A stretch of DNA of 11,078 nucleotides. It comes from Bacteroidota bacterium (GTDB lineage Bacteria; Bacteroidota; Ignavibacteria; UBA10030; UBA8401). A model generated the notes under the pieces. That model had not been told where the DNA came from, made no database searches, and was given only the letters and a program-made list of their open reading frames with translations. A program made the position numbers and the translations under genes. The DNA is taken from NCBI GenBank assembly GCA_030824175.1, contig JAVBYH010000338.1, positions 1 through 11,078 on the forward strand. The letters run 5' to 3'. Positions 1-7,181 of this stretch are shown here, one piece after another; position 1 is the first letter of the stretch; each line of letters starts with the position of its first letter.

Positions 1-481
1 TGTTCGACGCTTCGGAACCGAAATACGATCCGATGGCGAATGAAAGGAACGGACGGATGTTCTCGTCGGGCTCGGGCGTGGGAACGTAATACCGGACTCC
101 GATGAGCAGTGGTATCACCGCGCTGGCGTTCTCCGAAACGGCGGATGAGGTAACCGTCGTCATGGGCCCCGTCCACGGGAGCGTCGAATAATTCACTGTC
201 GTTGTCGCTCGGGCCGAGAGGAGGCCGGCGGTGATCGACAGTGCCAGATATTCGCGCAGCCAGTACGTGTAGCCGAGTCCGCCTGTAAATCCGTTCGTTC
301 CGGCTTCCGTTGTCACCCTGCCGTAATCGATCGTGTTCCCCACTTTTCCGCCTCCCCAGAACCCGACGTTAAGCTCAATTCCCGACCGGCCCTTCAGCAT
401 GAGATTGTCAGCCGGTGAAGATCCGGCCAGAAGCAGCAGCATCGTCAGCACGATCGGCATATTGCATACGGATTTCATCAT
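1..481 (-). CDS. Outer-membrane beta-barrel-like protein, 3' end missing
   Basis: The reading frame stays open for 160 codons and leaves the window at its left edge, so the C-terminus is not seen. The start is a double ATG (481 and 478). A G-rich ribosome site (GGGGGTG, 483-489) lies just upstream and is better spaced for the second ATG. Residues 1-25 are a signal peptide with a hydrophobic core (LTMLLLL) and a likely cut after SSPA. The mature part alternates polar and aromatic/hydrophobic residues in short strands rich in Gly, Tyr and Thr (for example GGLGYTYWL, LLIGVRYYV, PFLSFAIGSYFG), as in FCB-group outer-membrane barrels. I recognise no specific family and assign no function. It is separated from the kinase gene before it by 143 bases with a promoter candidate, so it probably starts its own unit. 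Another kind of exported beta-rich protein is possible. Confidence 0.7.
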   Translation of the reverse strand, partial: MMKSVCNMPIVLTMLLLLAGSSPADNLMLKGRSGIELNVGFWGGGKVGNTIDYGRVTTEAGTNGFTGGLGYTYWLREYLALSITAGLLSARATTTVNYSTLPWTGPMTTVTSSAVSENASAVIPLLIGVRYYVPTPEPDENIRPFLSFAIGSYFGSEASN

Positions 482-557
482 TCACCCCCGTTAGTGGTTG
501 TTCGTGAATCGATTTAAATGTCCGCTCCCTCCTCATTGTTCGCACCACACACGCGTC

Positions 558-586
558 AAAGTAATGAGTTTTATAAGGAAATGCAA
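558..586 (-). promoter_or_regulatory. Candidate promoter for the left-edge outer-membrane gene
   Basis: On the minus strand a TTGCAT box (581-586) and a TACTTT box (558-563) are exactly 17 bases apart. This would start transcription near 551 and leave a leader of about 70 bases before the ATG at 481. TACTTTGA only partly fits the Bacteroidota -7 consensus TAnnTTTG. The same arrangement, including TTCC right after the first box, occurs in front of the protease gene (6357-6385), which raises confidence. Not proven. Confidence 0.4.
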
Positions 587-628
587 TGACCGAATTGATC
601 CGGCTGGGGTTCGGACCCGTACGGTCAT
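586..628. repeat. Nested inverted repeat at the end of the kinase gene
   Basis: The arms ATGACCG (586-592) and CGGTCAT (622-628) are perfect inverted copies. Inside them lies a second short hairpin, GGGT-TCGG-ACCC (607-618). The right arm covers the stop codon of the kinase gene, and the left arm touches the TTGCAT box of the next promoter candidate. It could be a transcription terminator, though no run of T follows the stem on the minus strand, or a protein-binding site. It may also be chance in GC-rich DNA. Confidence 0.35.
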
Positions 629-1596
629 ACGTTCAGTCGTAAAAATTGCGAGAGATGGTGTGTCGACGGCATGGCGGCGATCGCACCGCGTTTCGTCGCC
701 ACGAGCGCCCCGACGGCGTTCGCCGTGCGGCAGATGCCGGTGAGCTCTTCCTTCGAGAGATCGTCGATCGGTGTGTGAAGCCGGATTAGTTCCGCAAGGA
801 GTCCGGCGAGGAATCCATCGCCGCACCCGGTCGTGTCGACCGCATCGACGGTGAATCCCTTTACGCTTCCCGACGATGCATTCGTCGAGAACGTGCATCC
901 TTTTTTATCATTGGTGATCACGACGAGTCTCGGCCCCATCGCAAGAAGCTTCCGCACGGCATCTCGCTCCGTCGCGGCACCGGTGAGGAGTTTCGCCTCG
1001 CCGATGTTGCAGCGGAGTATCGCCGCGTACCCGATCATGGCTCTGTACTGTTCTTTCGCTTCTCCCTTTTCCTTCCAGAGCGAGAGACGGACGTTCGGAT
1101 CGAAACACACGAGCCGTTGTTTCCGCACCGCATGACGCGCGAGGGCGAATGCCGTCTTCCTCGTTCGCGGATGCAGCAGGAGGAACGGACCGATGTTGAT
1201 GATCGTCGATCGGCAGACTGCGTCGAGGTCGATGTCTGTTGTCAGCAGGTGCTGGTCCGCCGGATCCTGCTCCCAGAATTCAAACTCCCGGCCGCCGGCC
1301 TCGGTGACGGCAACGAACGCCAGCCTCGTCTTATGTTTCGCATCGTCGTACAGCCACTGCGTTCCGACTCCGTATCCGGATAATTCACTCCGCAGGAACC
1401 GGCCAAACGAGTCCTTCCCGATTTTTCCAAGGAACGCCGTGCGTATGCCAAGCCGGGCAAGTCCGACGGCGACATTCGCGGGCGCACCGCCCGCAAGTTT
1501 CACGAAGCGCTCCGCGGATGAAAGGTCTTTCGTCGGCCTTTCTGATACGAGGTCGATCAGCACCTCACCGACCGATGTCACCTGGGGATCATTCAT
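625..1596 (-). CDS. PfkB-family sugar kinase, fructokinase-like
   Basis: This is a cytoplasmic ribokinase/PfkB-fold enzyme that transfers phosphate from ATP to a sugar, most likely a ketohexose. With the start at 1596 it has 323 residues, normal for the family. It shows the opening VGEVLIDL, the first PfkB signature AGGAPANV (about residues 35-42), the NxxE magnesium motif (N197-E200) and the second signature DTTGCGD (254-260), whose last Asp is the catalytic base. Cys replaces the usual Ala in that motif. TRLAFV, FDPNVRLSLW and the REFEFW segment resemble bacterial fructokinases more than ribokinases or KDG kinases. Its ATG overlaps the dehydrogenase stop codon (ATGA, 1593-1596), so translation is probably coupled. 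An in-frame ATG at 1620 would add eight residues and has an AGAAGGA site 11 bases upstream, so it cannot be excluded. Substrate is inferred. Confidence 0.88.
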   Translation of the reverse strand: MNDPQVTSVGEVLIDLVSERPTKDLSSAERFVKLAGGAPANVAVGLARLGIRTAFLGKIGKDSFGRFLRSELSGYGVGTQWLYDDAKHKTRLAFVAVTEAGGREFEFWEQDPADQHLLTTDIDLDAVCRSTIINIGPFLLLHPRTRKTAFALARHAVRKQRLVCFDPNVRLSLWKEKGEAKEQYRAMIGYAAILRCNIGEAKLLTGAATERDAVRKLLAMGPRLVVITNDKKGCTFSTNASSGSVKGFTVDAVDTTGCGDGFLAGLLAELIRLHTPIDDLSKEELTGICRTANAVGALVATKRGAIAAMPSTHHLSQFLRLNV

Positions 1597-2612
1597 ATTG
1601 GATTGGGTTCGATGATGCATTTGATCGTTAGTCCTTCTTGCTGATAGCGGAGAGCCTCTTGCACTCCGTCGAGCGGGAACCGCGTGACCGGGAATTCGTC
1701 GACACGAATGATGCCGCTCGAGAGGGCTTTGATCGCCCTGTCGAACGTGTGCGGATTCACATACGATCCGACGATCGTGAGTTCCCTGCCGTAGATGAGA
1801 TGCGGCTCGATGGGGAACGTGCGGCCCAACGCGCAGACGCCGAAGTATTCAACTGTGCCTCCCCTTCGCACGAGCCCGAGCGCCTCTTCGGCCGTCGAGA
1901 TCCTGCCCGCGCATTCGATGACGACATCGGCGCCGACGGCGGTCAGATCCCTGACGGCGTCACGGACGTTCTCCGTGAGCGGATTGAGCACATGCGTTGC
2001 GCCCAGATCCCGGGCGATCGCCCGTTTCTGTTCCAGCGGTTCGATCACAATGGTTTCGGCGGCGCCCGCGGCACGCGCCAGCTGCAACATCATCAAACCG
2101 ATCGTGCCGGCCCCGATGATGACCACCGAATCGCCGACGACGATCTTCGCGCGGTCGATGCCGTGGAGCACGCATGAGACCGGCTCGATGAAGGCGCTCG
2201 ACGCGAACGGGAAGTGCTTCGGGAGCGCATAGAGCTGCTGTTCGGGAACGATGCAGAATTCCGCCATGCCCCCGTCGATGTCCACGCCGAGCGCGCGCAG
2301 GTTCGAACAGAGGTGGACGAGTCCGCGTCGGCAATAGTAGCACGTGCCGCATGAAATGTTCGGATCGACGGCGACCGCATCTCCCTGGGCAAACCGTTTC
2401 ACTCCGGGGCCGACATCCTCGACGTTGCCCGAAAATTCGTGGCCGAGCACGACCGGCGGCGAGGAACGGGATTCTCCGGCCACGATGTGTACATCCGTGC
2501 CGCATACGCCGCATGAATGCACGAGGACCAGGACCTCCCCCTTGGACAGCGACCGCACCGGCCGCTGAACGACGGAGAGGTGCCCCGCCTTTTCGAAGAG
2601 CGCCGCTTTCAT
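1593..2612 (-). CDS. Zinc-dependent polyol/alcohol dehydrogenase (MDR family)
   Basis: This 339-residue medium-chain dehydrogenase oxidises an alcohol or polyol with NAD in the cytoplasm. The catalytic zinc ligands are visible as C37, H58 and E59 (GHE motif), and the structural zinc site as C88, C91, C94 and C102. The cofactor domain has GAGTIG (167-172), with an acidic E191 at the end of the next strand, which favours NAD over NADP. Length and the FIEPVSCVLHG segment match the sorbitol/threonine dehydrogenase branch. The start at 2612 follows AGGGGGA closely and lies 8 bases after the phosphodiesterase stop. The next gene overlaps it by ATGA and encodes a fructokinase-like kinase. Together they suggest polyol to ketose to ketose phosphate, for example sorbitol to fructose to fructose 6-phosphate. 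The true substrate could instead be another polyol, a sugar or L-threonine. Confidence 0.88.
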   Translation of the reverse strand: MKAALFEKAGHLSVVQRPVRSLSKGEVLVLVHSCGVCGTDVHIVAGESRSSPPVVLGHEFSGNVEDVGPGVKRFAQGDAVAVDPNISCGTCYYCRRGLVHLCSNLRALGVDIDGGMAEFCIVPEQQLYALPKHFPFASSAFIEPVSCVLHGIDRAKIVVGDSVVIIGAGTIGLMMLQLARAAGAAETIVIEPLEQKRAIARDLGATHVLNPLTENVRDAVRDLTAVGADVVIECAGRISTAEEALGLVRRGGTVEYFGVCALGRTFPIEPHLIYGRELTIVGSYVNPHTFDRAIKALSSGIIRVDEFPVTRFPLDGVQEALRYQQEGLTIKCIIEPNPI

Positions 2613-2620
2613 ACGTCCCC

Positions 2621-3796
2621 CTATTGTTTCTTGTCCGCTCCGCCTGCGAGTTGCGCTATACGTTCCTGAAGCAGTTCAGGCTCGTTCGTTGTGATGTACC
2701 CGAACCCCCGCACAAGAAGCCAGTCCATGTCCGGTGCGGTGTTCACGGTCCACGCATTCAGGACGATGCCGAGGTTCTTCGCACTCTCGATCCACTCGGG
2801 ATGCGCTTTGAACACGCTGAGATGATAGTCGGCTCCGGTGATGCCGTCGGTCTTCAATTGTTCGGGCGTCCGGTCGCCCTGCAGATACTGCGTGCGGCAT
2901 GAGGGATCCATCGCGATGATCTTTTTCAGCATGGCATGGTCGAAGCTGATGTAGACGACAATCTCCTGCGCGCGGAACTCCTCTACGAGACGCACGACCC
3001 GTTCCGCTATGGCCTGTCCGCGCTCCGTGCCCGCCTCCGACGGTTTGATCTCGCAGACGAGTGTCGTCGAATGCGCACCCTCCATCCCGGCGCGCAGGTA
3101 TTCCCGCAATGTGGGCAGCTTCTCTCCGTTTGCGAGCGTGAACGCCGTGAGCCGCGCGTACGGTGTTGTTTCGATCGGGAGTGAATGATACGAGGGATCA
3201 TGATTGACGACAAGCGAATCGTCGGCGGTCATGCGCACGTCGAATTCAGATCCCGCGCATCGGAGCGCTATCGCTTCTTTAAGTGCGGCCACCGAATTTT
3301 CGGGGTGCGCTTGTTTCTTCCATGCCCCCCGATGCGCCACGACAATTTTTCCGGCAGGCATCGTTCCAATCTTCACCCCGCTGCACACGCTTGTGATCTG
3401 GCCCGCGGGTCCGCCCGAGAAATAGACGAACGATACCCCGCCCCGGCTCACTCTGCCGGCACCGCTGATGCTCACAAAACTGTCGTAATACGGGAACTGC
3501 CGGCTGTCGATGTAAAGACTGTCGCCTTTCCATCGCGCCTGCACCGTGTAGGAGTTCGCAAGATTTTCGATCGTCACGAGCGAATCACCCGGCATGGCGC
3601 GCAGCGTGACCGCATACGCGCTCTCGCCTGTCATGCCTTCGCGGGGACCGCCTGTGACCTCGTAGCGTTCAGTGACCGCATATGTTCCGAACCGCGACTC
3701 GACGCTTCCGCCGATGACGTCCTTCTGTAGATTCTTCATGCAGCCGGCGAACAGCATCAGCATGCCAAGAGCTGTAGTTCTCATTACAACGATCAT
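2621..3796 (-). CDS. Lipoprotein glycerophosphodiester phosphodiesterase with extra N-terminal domain
   Basis: The enzyme hydrolyses glycerophosphodiesters to an alcohol and glycerol phosphate. The C-terminal domain (about residues 150-385) is a GDPD barrel: H155-R156 in AHRGAW, E168 in HPENS, E184 and D186 in EFD, and H199 in NHD give the expected metal and acid-base residues. The late LNAWTVN segment is also typical. The N-terminus is a lipoprotein signal with lipobox LFAGC (C19), so the mature protein should be membrane-anchored, probably in the periplasm or on the outer membrane. Residues about 30-145 form an additional strand-rich region before the catalytic domain that I do not recognise. 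It may be a small barrel or binding domain. AAGGA overlaps the protease stop codon and lies 10 bases before the ATG at 3796, which supports that start. M5 (3784) lacks such a site. The protease stop is 13 bases upstream, so they are likely cotranscribed. Confidence 0.88.
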   Translation of the reverse strand: MIVVMRTTALGMLMLFAGCMKNLQKDVIGGSVESRFGTYAVTERYEVTGGPREGMTGESAYAVTLRAMPGDSLVTIENLANSYTVQARWKGDSLYIDSRQFPYYDSFVSISGAGRVSRGGVSFVYFSGGPAGQITSVCSGVKIGTMPAGKIVVAHRGAWKKQAHPENSVAALKEAIALRCAGSEFDVRMTADDSLVVNHDPSYHSLPIETTPYARLTAFTLANGEKLPTLREYLRAGMEGAHSTTLVCEIKPSEAGTERGQAIAERVVRLVEEFRAQEIVVYISFDHAMLKKIIAMDPSCRTQYLQGDRTPEQLKTDGITGADYHLSVFKAHPEWIESAKNLGIVLNAWTVNTAPDMDWLLVRGFGYITTNEPELLQERIAQLAGGADKKQ

Positions 3797-3809
3797 CGTT
3801 CACAATTCC

Positions 3810-6317
3810 TTATTTCACGTACACCATTGTCCGGCTCTGTGTAAACGGAGCGCCGCCATCGCGCGGGGTTACGGACAGCCTGAAGATATAAATGCCGCTC
3901 GAACGGATCGCAGCGTTGAATGTGACGTCATACGTACCGGCGCCATGCTCGCCATCCGCGAGCACCGCAACGACACGTCCGAGCACGTCGTAGACGCGCA
4001 GCGAGGCGGCCCCTTTGACGCCCCCGGGGATCGTATACCGTATCCTCGTTGACGGATTGAACGGGTTCGGATAATTTTGTTCGAGCGTATACCGGTCCGG
4101 TATCGGCGATCGTGTCCCGGCAACAGACGTCACGACGGGCGTGATCTCGACGCTGCTCCCGTCCGTGGGGATGCGGTCTGCAATGTCTCCTGATTCGAGC
4201 CAGCCGAGCCCCATGGTCTGGTCCTTCTGCATTCCCACCTTGATCTTCTTGCGTGTCACATCGACGCCGAATGTTTTAAAGTTGATCCGCACCCCGCCGT
4301 TCGTCCTGTTGAGCACCAATTGGAATGTATTCGTCGTATCGGCCTTCCGGGCGAATGTGCCGACGTTCAACCACGAGAGCACGAACTGATCCCCGATCGT
4401 GGCGTACACGATCCTCCCCCCGCCGTAACTGTCCTTCCGGTTAAGGTTGAAATCGTTGTATGCGACGGCGATCGAATGCGGGAAGAGCGCATTGCCAGGC
4501 CACACGACCGATGAGCTGAACTCGCCGAATTCCTCGACCGACGCCGCGCCGCTCGAACCGACATTCAACGCCTTCTGCGTGAAGCTGACGAGGCCGTTGA
4601 TGCCCACGTAGACCGAGTTGTATTTCTGGCCGTAGAATGTGAAGTCGAAACCCAGGGGGATGGCGCTCGATGTATACCCGTCGTCGAGCGACGAATCGAG
4701 GCCCGCCCCGGCGTTCATCCAATTTGTGATCTCCGTGCCGGACGATGCGACGTCGATCCAGGAATACGCGGCTTTCGCGGCGGCATAGTCCGATTTAACC
4801 TCCACGTTTGTGATGATCTTCACATCGAAACTGATCGAATCGCCCCCCGCCGTTCCGATATTCGAGATGCTCAGCCCGCCCGCCATCCCGTCCGAGAGGA
4901 AGCTCGGGGGATTTGTCGTGTCGTCGATCGCTGTGCGCCCCGAATCGCTGCTGAAGTTCGCGGCGGACGGTTTCCCGTTCACCGTGAGCGTTCCGCCGGG
5001 GCGATAGACGTAAACCTCGTCGGGCGGTCCGGAGGCGTTGCCCCGCACCCTGTCGTTCACACGGTAGACGATCAATCCGTCCGCGGGGAGGAGCGATTCA
5101 TAGAATCCCTTCTTTTTCCTGTACTCGACGAGGAAATATTCGCGGGTGCTCCGCGGCGAGGCGATCTTGTAGATGTTCCTCGTCTGCGACGTCGACACGT
5201 TCACCCAATACGTGCCGGAGGCGGAGATCACGGGAAGCGACGCGATCCATTTTCCGTACTTGAATTTCAGATAATTCGTCATGTGGGCACTGCCGCTGCA
5301 CATGATGTCCCACGAGCCGCACGGACTGATGGCTTTGTTTGTGTACCGGTAGAGGTCGGGCATGCCGATGCTATGCCCGAGCTCATGACAGAGCACGCCG
5401 ACGGCGAACGATTTTTCAAGTTGAAAGTTGTATGTAATGACGGTTTTGCCGTTGATGATGAATGCGGGCGATCCGGACAGGCCCGACATGTGCGGCCACA
5501 GGAGATCGGCCCACCCCGCGGCGCTGCCGGAGACGATGAAAATGACATTGTCCACCCTGCCGTCGCCGTTGCCGTCGAGCGGAAGGGACGAGGGTATCTG
5601 CGGCAGCACGGATGTCAGCGCCCGGCGCAAGAGCCCGTTCTCGCGTGCGCTCTGGTCGTTGATATACCCTGTGGGATTGGCGACGGAATCGTACTTCAGA
5701 AAATATTTCCGCGGCTGACTGTCTTCATACGAGACGATCGCGTTCCCCGCTGCCTGGACGAGGGAGCTCGAGACGTCCATCTGATTCCATGAGACCTCGC
5801 CGTAGTAATGCTTCAGGGACGGTCCTGCGATGGAATTGAGTTTCTGATCGTACTCGCTGACGGTGCCCTTGAATTCGAGCTCATCCTTGAAGCGGATGAA
5901 GACGACGAGATTGTATTTCGCACCGGCCGCTCCGGTCTTCGAGAGGTGCGACGCGTATCTCGCCTCGGCAAGTTCCCGTTGAGGGAGTGTTTCGGGAAAG
6001 ACATTGACGCCGCAGACGAGACCGGCCGCTGCCGGGTCGGACTTGCCGACGATATGAAGAGACGGAAGCAGCACGCCGTTTCCGAGGACCGCATACACAT
6101 AATACCGCGATACAGGATCACGAACGATCGTAAAATTGTCCTTGTCGTGCACCCAGTTGTAAAATTCGTCGCCGCTGGCGAACACATGGAGCACCGTTCC
6201 GTCCGGTTGCTCCAATTCGATCGGAACGAACGTTAACGGGGCGGAGTACACCATGGACGCCGAGATAAGTACCGCGAAGCATAGTGTGTACACACGTGCA
6301 AGCATCTGTTTAGGCAC
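3810..6317 (-). CDS. Secreted M6-type zinc metalloprotease with T9SS sorting domain
   Basis: This is an 835-residue exported endopeptidase. I place the start at GTG 6317 because AAGGGAG lies 6 bases upstream and the protein then opens with a clean signal peptide (positively charged start, core near residues 11-24, cut near VYSA). ATG 6305 is an alternative; the longer open frame to 6440 would bury the signal. The M6-like catalytic part (about 130-410) has the zinc motif HELGH (311-315) followed by GMPDLY, an Asp/Gly-rich D-G-N-G-D-G segment near 248-253, and SWDIM (about 336-340) in the usual met-turn place. A beta-sandwich region (about 518-690, with FTFYGQKY and GINGLVSF) follows. The end (about 740-835) is a T9SS type A sorting domain starting at NYPNPFNPST (748-757), so the protein is probably carried across the outer membrane and anchored or released there. 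It heads a likely operon with the phosphodiesterase. Its substrate is unknown. Confidence 0.9.
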   Translation of the reverse strand: MPKQMLARVYTLCFAVLISASMVYSAPLTFVPIELEQPDGTVLHVFASGDEFYNWVHDKDNFTIVRDPVSRYYVYAVLGNGVLLPSLHIVGKSDPAAAGLVCGVNVFPETLPQRELAEARYASHLSKTGAAGAKYNLVVFIRFKDELEFKGTVSEYDQKLNSIAGPSLKHYYGEVSWNQMDVSSSLVQAAGNAIVSYEDSQPRKYFLKYDSVANPTGYINDQSARENGLLRRALTSVLPQIPSSLPLDGNGDGRVDNVIFIVSGSAAGWADLLWPHMSGLSGSPAFIINGKTVITYNFQLEKSFAVGVLCHELGHSIGMPDLYRYTNKAISPCGSWDIMCSGSAHMTNYLKFKYGKWIASLPVISASGTYWVNVSTSQTRNIYKIASPRSTREYFLVEYRKKKGFYESLLPADGLIVYRVNDRVRGNASGPPDEVYVYRPGGTLTVNGKPSAANFSSDSGRTAIDDTTNPPSFLSDGMAGGLSISNIGTAGGDSISFDVKIITNVEVKSDYAAAKAAYSWIDVASSGTEITNWMNAGAGLDSSLDDGYTSSAIPLGFDFTFYGQKYNSVYVGINGLVSFTQKALNVGSSGAASVEEFGEFSSSVVWPGNALFPHSIAVAYNDFNLNRKDSYGGGRIVYATIGDQFVLSWLNVGTFARKADTTNTFQLVLNRTNGGVRINFKTFGVDVTRKKIKVGMQKDQTMGLGWLESGDIADRIPTDGSSVEITPVVTSVAGTRSPIPDRYTLEQNYPNPFNPSTRIRYTIPGGVKGAASLRVYDVLGRVVAVLADGEHGAGTYDVTFNAAIRSSGIYIFRLSVTPRDGGAPFTQSRTMVYVK

Positions 6318-6323
6318 GGCATT

Positions 6324-6330
6324 CTCCCTT
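6324..6330 (-). promoter_or_regulatory. Ribosome binding site that sets the protease start at GTG
   Basis: AAGGGAG on the minus strand lies 6 bases before GTG at 6317. No comparable site precedes the upstream in-frame ATG at 6440 or the downstream ATG at 6305, so it decides in favour of the GTG start. Confidence 0.65.
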
Positions 6331-6356
6331 GATAGCAGGAACAGGACTACCGTAGA

Positions 6357-6385
6357 AAAGTAGATATTCAGGACGGGAAAAGCAA
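6357..6385 (-). promoter_or_regulatory. Candidate promoter of the protease operon
   Basis: On the minus strand TTGCTT (6380-6385) and TACTTT (6357-6362) are 17 bases apart. TACTTTTC matches the Bacteroidota -7 element TAnnTTTG except at the last base. Transcription would start near 6350, about 33 bases before the GTG. The design is almost the same as that before the left-edge outer-membrane gene, including TTCC after the first box. The 107-base gap after the response regulator makes an independent promoter plausible. Confidence 0.45.
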
Positions 6386-6395
6386 CCGAAGAATT

Positions 6396-6417
6396 GGCCC
6401 GGTGCGCACAGGCCCGG
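6396..6417. repeat. Direct repeat with central palindrome upstream of the protease promoter
   Basis: GGCCCGG occurs at 6396-6402 and again at 6411-6417, a period of 15 bases. The 8-base palindrome GTGCGCAC (6402-6409) sits between and touches the first copy. The block starts about 11 bases upstream of the TTGCTT box and just after the response regulator gene. It could be a regulator-binding site or, because GGCC pairs with itself, part of a weak terminator. No T-run follows. Confidence 0.35.
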
Positions 6418-6424
6418 CGGCATA

Positions 6425-7180
6425 TTACGTGTCGAGCCACCGTTTGAACGCTCCGGAGCGTTCTACGCTCACGAGCGCCTCGACACCCGCGGGCTCTGCC
6501 GGGTGAAGTTCTATCTTGATCCTTGATCTCGAGTACGGGACCATGCTCCGGATCGCGTCGAACGACACGATCATCTTCCGGTTGATGCGGAAGAATGCTG
6601 AGGGGTCCATGATCGGTTCGAGCGCGTCGAGCGTAAAATCCACGGGATACACCTTGTTCTCGTTCGTCGTGAGGAAGACGCTCTTCTCCATAGCGAAGAA
6701 GTATGCGATCTCCTCCGCCTGCACTTTGCGTATCCGGCCGGCGAACTGCACGAGGAACCGCTTCTTATAGCCGTCGTCCTTGTCGCGTATTGTGCGTATC
6801 ACCTCCTCCATGTCCAGACGGGTGGAGGCGGTGACGGTGCGGAATTTGCGCAGACTCGCGCGAAGCTCCTCCGCACGAATCGGTTTCAGCAGGTAATCGA
6901 TGCTGTTCACCTTGAACGCGCGTATCGCGTACTGATCGTACGCTGTGGTGAAGATGATGGGAGAGGCGACGTCGAGCGCGTCGAAGATCGAGAAGCTCAA
7001 ACCGTCGGAGAGGTAAATATCCAGGAAGATCAGGTCGGGCGTGTACGCGCGCAGCCAAGCAACGGACTGCTCCACCGAGACGAGGCGCGCGGCGACGGTG
7101 ATCGACGGATCGATCTCCTTCAGGAGTTCTTCAAGCCGGTCGGCGGCGAGACGCTCGTCCTCGATGATGGCGACAGTCAT
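6425..7180 (-). CDS. LytTR-family response regulator
   Basis: This 251-residue cytoplasmic regulator pairs with the histidine kinase encoded one base upstream. The N-terminal receiver domain (about 1-115) has the acidic pair E7/D8, phosphoacceptor D54 (IFLDIYL), T79 and K99 (LLKP), all in the expected places. The C-terminal LytTR DNA-binding domain (about 141-251) includes the RINRKMIVS segment and the closing SVERSGAFKRWLD, both typical of the family. The start is ATG 7180. The reading frame stays open far into the kinase gene, but only this start gives a proper receiver N-terminus. No clear ribosome site is visible and the kinase stop (7182) is next to it, so translation is probably coupled. 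LytTR proteins bind paired direct repeats; candidates in this window are noted separately, but its targets are unknown. Confidence 0.93.
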   Translation of the reverse strand: MTVAIIEDERLAADRLEELLKEIDPSITVAARLVSVEQSVAWLRAYTPDLIFLDIYLSDGLSFSIFDALDVASPIIFTTAYDQYAIRAFKVNSIDYLLKPIRAEELRASLRKFRTVTASTRLDMEEVIRTIRDKDDGYKKRFLVQFAGRIRKVQAEEIAYFFAMEKSVFLTTNENKVYPVDFTLDALEPIMDPSAFFRINRKMIVSFDAIRSMVPYSRSRIKIELHPAEPAGVEALVSVERSGAFKRWLDT

Positions 7181-7181
7181 A

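Noticed and set aside
605..620. GGGGTTCGGACCC-like segment that resembles a tRNA T-arm
   Set aside because: No acceptor stem, anticodon arm or D-arm can be drawn around it. It is better explained as the inner hairpin of the 586-628 repeat.
1638..2177. Open frame of 179 codons on the plus strand within the dehydrogenase
   Set aside because: It is opposite an intact dehydrogenase with all zinc ligands. Composition is Arg/Asp-rich and no domain is visible.
6318..6440. Longer N-terminus of the protease from ATG 6440
   Set aside because: It would put about 41 unrelated residues before a clean signal peptide and overlap the regulator gene; the AAGGGAG site supports GTG 6317 instead.
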